NCBI RefSeq assembly: GCF_000738005.1
Contig: NZ_JHAL01000002.1
Span: forward strand, 1,577,857 to 1,641,856
Source: Bifidobacterium crudilactis
Lineage (GTDB): Bacteria > Actinomycetota > Actinomycetes > Actinomycetales > Bifidobacteriaceae
Length of the DNA stretch: 64,000 nt
Reading direction: 5' to 3'
In this document: positions 25,841 through 34,956 of the stretch, piece after piece
Layout of the letters: each line of letters begins with the position of its first letter
How positions within the stretch are numbered: position 1 is the stretch's first letter
Program-made: the position numbers and the translations under genes
Notes under the pieces: generated by a model
Database searches by the model: none
What the model was told of the DNA's origin: nothing
The model's input: the letters and a program-made list of their open reading frames with translations, nothing else

Positions 25841-27955
25841 TCATGCCTGTTGATTCCGCTCTATCGAGTCTTGCAGTCGGCTCTGTTGATGGTTCCTTTT
25901 GCCCTCTGGCAATCCTGTTGAATCGACCTTGTGGTCAATGAATGGGATAACTACCATCAACGCTACGCAGAATGGAAGAGTCCACCCGTACCTTACGTTA
26001 TGAATCGGGGTGGTGAGCACCGCCGCGATGGAGAACAGCAACGGAGTCATATACAGAATGTTCTTTTTCCTTCCAAGGATGATGCATAATGCAAAGGACA
26101 TAAGAGGAATCCAGGAAAGATACACCGCCTCGGTCATCAATAAGCCTACAACGGGCAACTGTGAGGCGGTCTGGTAAATCGCCTGTCCGAACTCTTGTTC
26201 TGACGACATCTCCCAACTCTCATATTGTGGAAGGATGTCGTTGCCACCATTGGCTTCCCACCCCCATCGCACAAAGAAGCCCTGGTCATAGACACTCCCA
26301 ACGACGAAATAATCCCTGAGCCAATCGACTGATTTCATATAGGTGAGCGGGTGAGCAACCCCCTGTCTTACCCAAAGCCATAGTAATCTGGCGATTTGCT
26401 GCTTGCTGATATCCCGCTTAAAACAATCTTTGACTGGATTCGCCTGATATTCGTCATATTCTTCACGAATCTGATCGATCGAGCATTCAAGCGAATCCTC
26501 TATGATCGCTTTGTCATCGGCGGACATGGTGTCACCATGTTGTTCATAAACGGCAAACGTCTGCTGCAAAGGTATCGACAGCATTTCCTGAGTTCCGCCC
26601 GGCGCAACATGCAGCGCCGGAAACACCACCGCGGGGATGATTGACATCAATGCAACGATGATCACCATAAAACTCAGAGTCATCAGACGCTTTCTGACAA
26701 AAATCAGCAGGACTAACAACGAGGCGAGAATAATGTATACGGCAATTTTCCGCGTTTCCATACACATGACCGCTAAGAGCAGGAAACCAATCCAGAACAC
26801 AGGTCCGATCCGTCGATGAGAACGTGCACGGATTACGTATTCAATGAACATCACCACCCAAAATATGAAGAATGGCAGCGAAGTCAGGTCCTTGACGACC
26901 GTCATCGACAAGCGCCCAAACAGAGGCACCAAGGCATAGAAAGCAGTCAGGGTAGTGCACCATTTCCAATTGATCTTGAGCCTTGCCCCGATGTAGCACA
27001 GCGATGTGCCAAGAGCCAGAGCAAGCGCGAAGGAATGGGCGAAGGACAGCAACCAGATGCCGAAAGTCTCGTTGCCGATCGCCAGACCTATTGAATCGAA
27101 CCATCCGTATATCAAAGTGTCGAGCCAAGGATGATGATCACTCATCGCATAACCCGGCAAGTCGACCCGCAATGAGGGATCCCAGGCCTTGCCTGTTCTG
27201 TACCAGACCAGCTGTGCGACCGTATCAGCACCAATATTGGCCGGCGACAACATGATGATCCAAGGAACCCAAAGCAACAAGATAATCCCAGCTACAGCAA
27301 TGCACCGTATGGGTGTGAATGCCTCGAATAGCCAGCGCAGAGCTGAAATCCTTGACCAGAAACCTCGAACCCGTGCACGGATCGCCTGTTTCACCTCACA
27401 CGACAGCAAGGGTGGAAGACCACGGTGCCCGATGTCGCTCTTTGCGCCTGCTCTGCGGAGCACACACGCAACGATCATGGCAACGGCGAACGAAAACAAC
27501 AATGTGTACCCGCACCATCTGATAAGCATGTACATGATATAGAACTTCGTGCGCATATCATCAGGCACGACCGGAGGCACATAGCCAAATGTCGAGATAG
27601 TCGAGGCCTCGGATTCGCCGGTCCCATAAGGGGTAAATGTCGTGGTAAGAGCGAGAATTCCGCCCACTGCATACGACCAAATCACATGTTTAGTTTCGAG
27701 CCGGTTCAGAATTAGCATACCCACATAGCAATACGGCAGAAGCACTATAAAGAGCGCAGTACTGGCGACCGGTCCATGCACGGCCACATAACCGAGGACT
27801 TCCGCCAAGGTGGCTTTCCACCCTGAAGAGAAGACGGAGACATCACCATATGAAGCCAGGAGCACAATGGTGCCAAGGAATGCAGAGCACAAAGCCAGAA
27901 ACAATCTTGGCTTCAATATCTCACGCCGGTGCGTAACAACTGAACTGGCATGCAT
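25841..27955 (-). CDS. Large multi-pass membrane protein, DUF6020-like (putative GT-C)
   Basis: 704 residues with about 13 hydrophobic segments and one large outside loop (roughly residues 470-600). IGADTVAQLVW, SDHHPWLDTLIYGWF and VVKDLTSLPFFIFW have the look of polyprenol-dependent GT-C glycosyltransferases: acidic and histidine residues just outside early helices. The gene at 33034 is a distant paralogue with NIDSDTYWQLEQIYG, NDQHPYFDTLIF and MAKDMLFSWIW in the same order. ATG at 27955 follows GAGGGAG. Likely adds a sugar from polyprenyl phosphate to the exported glycan; this is inference. Confidence 0.78.
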   Translation of the reverse strand: MHASSVVTHRREILKPRLFLALCSAFLGTIVLLASYGDVSVFSSGWKATLAEVLGYVAVHGPVASTALFIVLLPYCYVGMLILNRLETKHVIWSYAVGGILALTTTFTPYGTGESEASTISTFGYVPPVVPDDMRTKFYIMYMLIRWCGYTLLFSFAVAMIVACVLRRAGAKSDIGHRGLPPLLSCEVKQAIRARVRGFWSRISALRWLFEAFTPIRCIAVAGIILLLWVPWIIMLSPANIGADTVAQLVWYRTGKAWDPSLRVDLPGYAMSDHHPWLDTLIYGWFDSIGLAIGNETFGIWLLSFAHSFALALALGTSLCYIGARLKINWKWCTTLTAFYALVPLFGRLSMTVVKDLTSLPFFIFWVVMFIEYVIRARSHRRIGPVFWIGFLLLAVMCMETRKIAVYIILASLLVLLIFVRKRLMTLSFMVIIVALMSIIPAVVFPALHVAPGGTQEMLSIPLQQTFAVYEQHGDTMSADDKAIIEDSLECSIDQIREEYDEYQANPVKDCFKRDISKQQIARLLWLWVRQGVAHPLTYMKSVDWLRDYFVVGSVYDQGFFVRWGWEANGGNDILPQYESWEMSSEQEFGQAIYQTASQLPVVGLLMTEAVYLSWIPLMSFALCIILGRKKNILYMTPLLFSIAAVLTTPIHNVRYGWTLPFCVALMVVIPFIDHKVDSTGLPEGKRNHQQSRLQDSIERNQQA

Positions 27956-28088
27956 ACTGAATTCTCCCTCGAATAAACTCAAACACACTGTTATAGAAAT
28001 ATCGTCTTGTATACTACCAATGGTTTACATATATTGATGAAGAATCATCGGTATGTAAATTCGGCCACAATCGAGAAGCGGAGCAACG

Positions 28089-29120
28089 ATGCGATTATTC
28101 ATACAAATTCCTTGTTTGAATGAAGAGACCACCCTCCCCCTGGTGCTCAAAGACCTTCCGCAAACCATCCCGGGCATAGATGAGATCGAAATCATGATCG
28201 TTGATGACGGATGCACCGACCGTACTGTTGAAGTCGCCAAAGAACTGGGCGTGCAACATATCGTCAGACATACCACGACCAGAGGTTTGGCCCGAGCCTT
28301 CCGCGACGGAGTAGATTACGCACTGAAGCATGGAGCCGACATACTGGTCAACACCGACGGTGACAACCAGTATCCAAGCGGCCGAATCCCGGATTTGGTA
28401 GCCCCCATCGTCAAAGGCGAGGCCGAAATCGTAGTCGGCGACAGGCAGACCGCTCAGATCAAAGAGTTTTCGGCTTTCAAGAAGAGCATGCAGCATCTCG
28501 GTTCATGGGTCGTCAACAAGGCCGCCGGCACCCATATACCTGATGCCGCTAGCGGATTCCGCGCATACTCCAGAGAGTCATTGATGCGTCTGAATATCGT
28601 TACCGACTTCAGCTACTGCATGGAGACCATCATTCAGGCTGGTAATAAACGTATAGCGATTACCTCCGTGCCGATCACCACGAATCCCAAAACACGGGAT
28701 TCACGCCTGTTCAGCAACATCTTCGAGCACATGGCAAAGTCGGCCAGCGCAATAATACAGTGTTATCTGATGTATAGAGCCCGATCCGTATTCAAATGGG
28801 CTTCGCTCATTTTCGGAACGCTAGGCTCCATATTCTTCATCAGGTATCTGGCGCTGTTCGCGCAGGGGTTTGGACGAGGTCATCTCCAATCCCTCATCCT
28901 TGGATTGCTGCTACTGATGACAGCCGTGATGTGTCTGTCACTGCTGATAATTTCCGAGGTTCAGCGGACAGGTAGGAAACTACAGGAAGATCAGCTGCAA
29001 AGAACCAAAGAAATCATGTACAACACTGCTCTGCTAAACGTCTGGGAGGATTCGAAGAAGACGACAGACCCGGCTCTCCTGTCGGACCATGCCTTGTCAG
29101 CTTCTCCCAAAACCCGATAG
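28089..29120 (+). CDS. GT2 glycosyltransferase, polyprenol-phosphate sugar synthase type
   Basis: 343 residues. The first 230 form a GT-A domain of the DPM1 type: PCLNEETTLPLVL, VDDGCTDRT and NTDGDNQYP (DxD-like) are seen. Two membrane helices follow near residues 240-300, then a polar tail. Such enzymes move a sugar from a nucleotide to polyprenyl phosphate at the inner face. GCGGAG precedes the ATG. Its 3' end overlaps that of the convergent flippase gene by 24 bp. The upstream gap holds TTTACATA...TATGTAAA (28024-28059), a possible operator. Confidence 0.88.
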   Translation: MRLFIQIPCLNEETTLPLVLKDLPQTIPGIDEIEIMIVDDGCTDRTVEVAKELGVQHIVRHTTTRGLARAFRDGVDYALKHGADILVNTDGDNQYPSGRIPDLVAPIVKGEAEIVVGDRQTAQIKEFSAFKKSMQHLGSWVVNKAAGTHIPDAASGFRAYSRESLMRLNIVTDFSYCMETIIQAGNKRIAITSVPITTNPKTRDSRLFSNIFEHMAKSASAIIQCYLMYRARSVFKWASLIFGTLGSIFFIRYLALFAQGFGRGHLQSLILGLLLLMTAVMCLSLLIISEVQRTGRKLQEDQLQRTKEIMYNTALLNVWEDSKKTTDPALLSDHALSASPKTR

Positions 29121-30536
29121 AGCGCGGAGTCTCAGTAGTCCTGTTTTCAACAGCAGCAATAGATACAGCCCATAGGAACCTGCATATATCAATGCCAGAA
29201 TCACAAGATTATCAATTACGAGAACCCGCATAAGCGCATGAAGAACAATCCACAGTCCTGCATTGATCGCTAACACGCACCACGTCTGTCGCGTGAGCGG
29301 ATCGCCGAAACGCCGTTTGATCTCCATATATGAGATGACCATCGTGACGGCGGTGCAACAGAGACTGGCTGCCGCCAAGGCAGTGATTCCTGAGTATTTA
29401 GCAACCACAATGAACAGCGGTATGACCACGATCAGAGAAACGATCGACAGAAGATCTGAAAATCTACTCCCTTTGCGGATATTGAGCACCATATTGAAAA
29501 TGACCGTCATACCCATACAAAAACTAGAAAGCGCCAAGAAAGTCAATGCAGGAGCTGCCACGGTAAACTCAGGGTGATAGAAGGTCGCAAGTAAATCCTC
29601 GCTGGTAGATGAAATCACAATCGCCAAAGGAAGAATGACCGCACACGCTACCAACACAAGTTCCTGAGCCTTAGATAATGCCTGCCCCCTCTCTCCTTGA
29701 CTGAGCAACCCGGAGACCACAGGCAGAATGATCACCGCAAAGGCTTGCAGCAAATAATAACTTGTCTTGCCGAAATTCATCGCCCCTGTGTAGTACCCGG
29801 CCATCGCAGCTGGTCGTACCACTGCCTTCACCACCAAGGTGTCAACGCTCAATACAAGCGAAACCATGATGAAGAAGAACGAGAACGTCAGTGTGTGCTT
29901 CGCAACTTCTTTGAAACGGACTTTTTCGGGTGATCCTCCTACGAGAGATTTCCTGGCGGGAATCAGCAGAACCATACCTACGAAAATCGTAATCAGCATC
30001 GCGAAAAGATACCCGAGTTCGACTCCGGTGACAGGGTCATGGGGAAATACGACGATGATCAACGGGATCACGCCGAGTTTAACGATGGGATAGATCGTGC
30101 TGAGAAAAGCGCTGTTACCGAACCGTTGCAACCCATCGTTAATGCCAAGCACCACAACGTACAATCCGTTGGCCGGTATCAGGAAAGCCGCGAGTTTGAA
30201 ATAGAAATCCAGGGAAGCGTCATTGAATACATATGCGAAAAGCGGCGCCCCAAAGAAGTTGATAGCGAAGAAAACGGCGATCAGCAGCAGTTGGAACAAC
30301 AAGGTTTTCCCAATAAGGTCTCTGGCGTCATATTTCATGGAGGATATCTGACTCGACAGCGATTGTCTCGCCCCGTTGCTGACGAACATATATTCGAAAT
30401 CAAGTACCGTGATAACAGTGCCGACAACTCCATAGCTTGCTGCCGGGATGCTCGAACCTAGGAAGAAATGAATGCAGTAGCTGCTGAGGAAGAACACCAG
30501 ATTACTGATTATATTCAACACCAGTCCACGTTGCAT
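29097..30536 (-). CDS. Polysaccharide flippase, Wzx/MOP family
   Basis: 479 residues with about 12-14 membrane helices. The opening MQRGLVLNIISNLVFFLSS, then SYGVVGTVITVLDFEYMFVSNGARQ, is typical of Wzx-like proteins, which flip polyprenyl-diphosphate oligosaccharides. It shows that part of the glycan chemistry in this island uses lipid-linked intermediates, besides the Wzm/Wzt route. GAAGGGG precedes the ATG. It overlaps the convergent GT2 gene by 24 bp. Confidence 0.85.
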   Translation of the reverse strand: MQRGLVLNIISNLVFFLSSYCIHFFLGSSIPAASYGVVGTVITVLDFEYMFVSNGARQSLSSQISSMKYDARDLIGKTLLFQLLLIAVFFAINFFGAPLFAYVFNDASLDFYFKLAAFLIPANGLYVVVLGINDGLQRFGNSAFLSTIYPIVKLGVIPLIIVVFPHDPVTGVELGYLFAMLITIFVGMVLLIPARKSLVGGSPEKVRFKEVAKHTLTFSFFFIMVSLVLSVDTLVVKAVVRPAAMAGYYTGAMNFGKTSYYLLQAFAVIILPVVSGLLSQGERGQALSKAQELVLVACAVILPLAIVISSTSEDLLATFYHPEFTVAAPALTFLALSSFCMGMTVIFNMVLNIRKGSRFSDLLSIVSLIVVIPLFIVVAKYSGITALAAASLCCTAVTMVISYMEIKRRFGDPLTRQTWCVLAINAGLWIVLHALMRVLVIDNLVILALIYAGSYGLYLLLLLKTGLLRLRALSGFGRS

Positions 30537-30630
30537 GACTGTGGCCCCTTCTGCCTAGTGATAACGTGCGGTGAGTGTTCAATGACCTGGCATCATACTG
30601 CTCACTGCATCTTTTGGGTATTCCATGGAT

Positions 30631-32877
30631 TCACCATGACAGCATCTGCTGAAGCATGACGTAAAGCGATGGATTGCTGTCAGAAAGCTGAGCGAACCTT
30701 CCTGACATCACAATGGACCATAAGTTCAACGCTAGGGTAATACCTACCAATACCAGCAACACGATATTGAAATGTCCTCGTGTTCGAACATCCATCTTCC
30801 CCGACACTGTCACAATGGTGAACATCGAGGCAATTCCGATAAGCAAACCGAAATCGCAAAGATATCGTGCGGCGTATGCCGAGGAAGAAGCATCAACGAT
30901 AATCGTCAGCATGGATAATACGACAGGCGCTACAATCAGAGCAACCTTTGAACCGCCTATCGTCCTTCTAACCTTTGCCGAGAGAACCAGGAACATCAAG
31001 AGCCCCAGCGGAAACCAGAATAAGATTCCTCCAAGAGCCGGCTCGGAATAGAAAAAACCTTGATATCCTCCGGCATGCTCATTGGCCGATGAGAGCGATG
31101 TGAGGAAAGGGAATTGGTCGGTTACGGATGCAGGCACTATGAAAGCCTGCCACAAAGCATAAGGTACCTTGGACAACCCATCGATCTGCGCACGCTGGTC
31201 TGTGACGGTCAACTGATAGGAGGCACCAAAGTCCAGCAGGCTTCCGAAACGGATCTTGTTCCAAACAAGGAACGGAATTCCTATGAGAACGGCAGAGCAC
31301 GCAGCCACAAGTGTCCCCGGAAGTGCGGCTTTCAGTGACGTACTTACTCTAGAACCTTCACTAAGCTTCTGTACGATTAACAACATCGGCAACAACAACG
31401 CCACCGCACAGAGCTGTGGTCTGCATCCCACAATCAGTCCGCATAAGACTCCGCCCGCGACAAGGTACAGACCATAACGAAAGCGGGAACTGTCACGATA
31501 ATCCAATGCGCGGAACCAGCAGCAGGCAGCTCCTAACGCCAGACATAATCCTGTGGCAATGGGTACCGAATATGTAGTGGGAAGAAAGGACAGGTAAAAC
31601 ACAGGTTGCACCGCGCACATGAAAGCTATGCCCACCGCCGCTTGCACTAATACATGTGTTTTAGGGGAAAAACGCTTAAAGCAGAGGTACACAAACCTCA
31701 TCGACAGCATCGCCAAGATGACGCCAAGGATAAGAATGACTTTCCAAGGAACAAGGTCCCCACCCGTAATCACGTGGTAGGGGAGAAAGAACAACAGTGC
31801 GGGGAGCACACCGAAATACGAGAAGTACTTGCCGTCATAGAAGACATAATCAAACAGTATAGGCTGTTGTGTCTGTGTTTTCATCAACTCGCGCAGATCC
31901 GACTGGTATGGGTTCTGCATCGAGGTCAGCATATCAGCAACAGGATAGTCAATCCAGGAATGCCCTGACGCCAAGGCCCTGGCAACACTTTGGTACTCGA
32001 AATCCGCTTGCCACTGAGTCATTCTCATGTACACCCATGGCAGAACCAGCATGGTAACCATAACGCTGAGGAGCGCGGAAAGCGTTGCAGCGCCTATCCA
32101 AATGGTCTTTCTCTGTACAGGTGTCAGATCTTGCTCACGTCTCCATACTTTGTTGACCATGGGCCATGCACCTACAAGGATCAGCAACAGCACATATACA
32201 GCAAGCCGAAGGGGGTTCATGCTCAACGGCGCTCGCACGTTTACTCTCGGTGGACCAGAGAACTCCAGCTCTGTACCAGGGTGCTCATGAATGTTCACGA
32301 CTATACTTTTTGTGTTACCGGCCAGATGAAGCCGGATCACCTGCGACGACGGAACAGACCGGTGTATGACCCGTTGAGGAAGTTCCATTCCCAATGTGTG
32401 AACTGCGTCATCCGCTCTAAGAGAGACATGGAGCGAAGAGTCCGAACGCCCGACGAACGTCTCTACACGTGGAACAGGGTAATCGTTCGCCTTGATCGCA
32501 TTTGACGTGGTTACGCGTGTTATGGGAATGTCGATATTATCAACGTGCTGGCCTATATGGCTGAGGGTTATCGTCGCCTCATCACTGTTCTCGAGGATAT
32601 AGACACCCTCACCGACACTCTTCAAACCAGAACCATATGTCACCTGCACGTCAGCAATAGGCTGATAGGAAGCTGATAACCAATGTGAGGCATTAAAAAT
32701 GAACAACTCCGCGATAATACACGTCAGCGCCACAAAGATTATCCTCATGATGAGGCTTCCATGAAATTTTTTCCCTGAAAACGATTGGCTTGAAGAAGTG
32801 TTCTCAGTTATTCCACGAACTCTGCTATGTTTCCCAAACCTTCTGTGGCCGGATGCTAGAGTGACTGGTTCTGTCAT
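30631..32877 (-). CDS. Large membrane protein with outside beta domain, GT-C-like
   Basis: 748 residues from ATG 32877. One membrane helix near the N-terminus is followed by about 150 residues of periplasm-side beta-rich sequence, then some ten further helices. FDYVFYDGKYFSYFGVLPALLFFLPYH and PTTYSVPIATGLCLALGA resemble ArnT/GT-C type glycosyltransferases. The start is uncertain; ATG 32748 is the main alternative, with GGAAG before it, and no start has a strong ribosome site. It is divergent from the next gene and probably transfers a sugar outside the cell. The assignment is by pattern only. Confidence 0.72.
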   Translation of the reverse strand: MTEPVTLASGHRRFGKHSRVRGITENTSSSQSFSGKKFHGSLIMRIIFVALTCIIAELFIFNASHWLSASYQPIADVQVTYGSGLKSVGEGVYILENSDEATITLSHIGQHVDNIDIPITRVTTSNAIKANDYPVPRVETFVGRSDSSLHVSLRADDAVHTLGMELPQRVIHRSVPSSQVIRLHLAGNTKSIVVNIHEHPGTELEFSGPPRVNVRAPLSMNPLRLAVYVLLLILVGAWPMVNKVWRREQDLTPVQRKTIWIGAATLSALLSVMVTMLVLPWVYMRMTQWQADFEYQSVARALASGHSWIDYPVADMLTSMQNPYQSDLRELMKTQTQQPILFDYVFYDGKYFSYFGVLPALLFFLPYHVITGGDLVPWKVILILGVILAMLSMRFVYLCFKRFSPKTHVLVQAAVGIAFMCAVQPVFYLSFLPTTYSVPIATGLCLALGAACCWFRALDYRDSSRFRYGLYLVAGGVLCGLIVGCRPQLCAVALLLPMLLIVQKLSEGSRVSTSLKAALPGTLVAACSAVLIGIPFLVWNKIRFGSLLDFGASYQLTVTDQRAQIDGLSKVPYALWQAFIVPASVTDQFPFLTSLSSANEHAGGYQGFFYSEPALGGILFWFPLGLLMFLVLSAKVRRTIGGSKVALIVAPVVLSMLTIIVDASSSAYAARYLCDFGLLIGIASMFTIVTVSGKMDVRTRGHFNIVLLVLVGITLALNLWSIVMSGRFAQLSDSNPSLYVMLQQMLSW

Positions 32878-33033
32878 AACAGCGAGTATACAGTGTAGAC
32901 TGTCATTGCTCAGGATCAGGGGATACAGCACGTGGAAATAATCCGGATCAAACACTGTTTGATCTATCTCCAGTCAGCACACCATCCGGGCGAAGACAGA
33001 CCTTCACAGATCCGGCATCGAAGGAGATACCCG

Positions 33034-34923
33034 TTGCAACGCTCCACATCAACCCACCATACTCCTCCCTCACCTGCCGCCCGCACAAGCGGGGTTGCCA
33101 TGAGACTGGGTTCCTTCCTGAGACATACCGACCCTTATGTGGCATTATTCTCAATACTGGTATCCACTTCTTTTGGATTCGGAATCCTGGTCCTCGACCA
33201 TGTATTCACTCCACAACCGCAGATTCAGAGCACATACGGATATGCAACCATAGTTGCGCTAAGTATCGCAGGGGCTTTCCCCCTATACGTTTGTATAAAA
33301 TTTTTATTCGGCAAAATTGACAACTATATCAAGGCCAACGAGCCCAATGCCGGGCAATCATACACGCAACTACGTGATATCACTCGCAGAAAAGGTCTGC
33401 CTTACGCTGGCATCATACTCACAGGCTGGTTGCCCTATCTGCTCATCCGGTTTCCCGGAAACATCGATTCTGATACATATTGGCAGCTAGAACAGATCTA
33501 TGGCTTGGTCCAGCCGAATGATCAGCATCCATATTTTGACACTTTGATTTTCGGCGCATTCTGGAAATTGGGAGACGCGCTTCATAGCCATTTCTGGTCA
33601 CTCCTGATTTTCGTTATTATCCAGATGACAGTAACTGCGTTGGTTCTATCCTTATCGCTGTGTTATCTGCAATTCATCAATATGCCTAGATGGTTGCGCA
33701 GGGCATGTCTGCTGTTCAGTGCATGCTATCCCACAGTGGCGCTATTCGCTCAGACCATGGCCAAGGACATGCTTTTTAGCTGGATTTGGGTGCTCCTGGT
33801 CATTTCCCTGATGGAAATAATCAGGAGCAGGGGCGGTATCCTCAAACATCGAGGCTTCCTTGTTTCCCTGATGTTCGTCGTATTGCTCACCATGCTGACC
33901 AAAAAGACCGGTATCTACTTGACCTTCGGTGCATTTGCAGTCACATTTCTATGCGCAAAGCGGCACAGATTACGCTGCATCGCCTCCTTCATCATTCCTG
34001 CAGCGTTATTCCTGGGAATCTGGACGTCCATCCTCCTTCCGATGTGGAACGTGGCTCCGGGGCCCGAACGTGAGATGCTGGCCGTGCCTTCACAACAGAC
34101 TGCAATGTATATCAGGATGCATAAAGACCGCATGACCTCCAAGGATTGGTCAACCCTATCAAGGGTTTTTGAGGATCCGCAGAGTCTCGGAGAGATATAC
34201 ACGCCAGCCCGAGGAGACAACACCAAAGGGCGTTGGAAAGAATCTTCAACGACTGAGGACAAGAAGGCTTTCCTTACATGGTGGCTGGATAGTCTCAGAG
34301 ATGATCCGAAATCATTTATTCTTGCTTTCGCTGCCAACTCACTGCCGGTGTACTACCCTGACATCTCCACAGAAGGAGACGAAAGCACCTTGTTCTATGG
34401 CGATAAGGTGACGTCGCAGGACACGACGGACGAGAATCTGATTTCCACGCTAATTGCCTATTCAGGTGGGAAAGCCACCAGATCAGATATCTTGGAGCTC
34501 ACTAACGGCGCTTCCCGTGATCCTGCCATCAGCTCGGTATCAGATACCTTCAGCTTCTGGTTTCTGAGAATCAGCCACGCGTTCCCGATCCTGTTCAGTA
34601 AGGTTTTGTTCACCACCTGGATACCACTGTTCTCGTTGTGCTATTGCCTGCGAAAAAAACGATGGTTAGGGGTGGCATGCCTTGCACCTGCTGCATTGAC
34701 ATTACTCACCCTGATGATAGGCCCCATAGCAATACCTCGGTATCTTGTGGCGGTGTTGTATACGACACCATTGACTTTGGGCAGTCTGTTCATCCAGTTC
34801 GATGCATCATCCAAACGCAGGGGAATTTCCACTGATGACGGAAGTTCCGCGAACACCGAATTGCACAAACCACTTCCCTTGCTCGGGCAACAGTCCTTGG
34901 TCAATTCCAACGGTGCACGTTGA
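33034..34923 (+). CDS. DUF6020-like multi-pass membrane protein (putative GT-C)
   Basis: 629 residues with about a dozen membrane segments and a large outside loop at roughly 340-500. FPGNIDSDTYWQLEQIYG and DQHPYFDTLIF match the layout of the gene at 25841, as does MAPGP/MWNVAPGPEREML against LHVAPGGTQEML, so the two are paralogues. The start is the TTG at 33034: AAGGAGA (33021-33027) is six bases upstream, a far better site than any ATG nearby. It is the only large membrane glycan gene on the plus strand here. Function as extracytoplasmic glycosyltransferase is inference. Confidence 0.8.
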   Translation: MQRSTSTHHTPPSPAARTSGVAMRLGSFLRHTDPYVALFSILVSTSFGFGILVLDHVFTPQPQIQSTYGYATIVALSIAGAFPLYVCIKFLFGKIDNYIKANEPNAGQSYTQLRDITRRKGLPYAGIILTGWLPYLLIRFPGNIDSDTYWQLEQIYGLVQPNDQHPYFDTLIFGAFWKLGDALHSHFWSLLIFVIIQMTVTALVLSLSLCYLQFINMPRWLRRACLLFSACYPTVALFAQTMAKDMLFSWIWVLLVISLMEIIRSRGGILKHRGFLVSLMFVVLLTMLTKKTGIYLTFGAFAVTFLCAKRHRLRCIASFIIPAALFLGIWTSILLPMWNVAPGPEREMLAVPSQQTAMYIRMHKDRMTSKDWSTLSRVFEDPQSLGEIYTPARGDNTKGRWKESSTTEDKKAFLTWWLDSLRDDPKSFILAFAANSLPVYYPDISTEGDESTLFYGDKVTSQDTTDENLISTLIAYSGGKATRSDILELTNGASRDPAISSVSDTFSFWFLRISHAFPILFSKVLFTTWIPLFSLCYCLRKKRWLGVACLAPAALTLLTLMIGPIAIPRYLVAVLYTTPLTLGSLFIQFDASSKRRGISTDDGSSANTELHKPLPLLGQQSLVNSNGAR

Positions 34924-34956
34924 GCCGTTTCATCAAAAGCGTGAAGCGGCTCAACG
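34918..34956. terminator. Hairpin carrying the stop codons of two convergent genes
   Basis: Arms 34918-34932 and 34942-34956 pair at 14 of 15 positions, with one G-T wobble and a nine-base loop. The TGA of the plus-strand gene (34921-34923) is in the left arm and the stop of the minus-strand lectin gene (34951-34953) is in the right arm. Confidence 0.75.
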
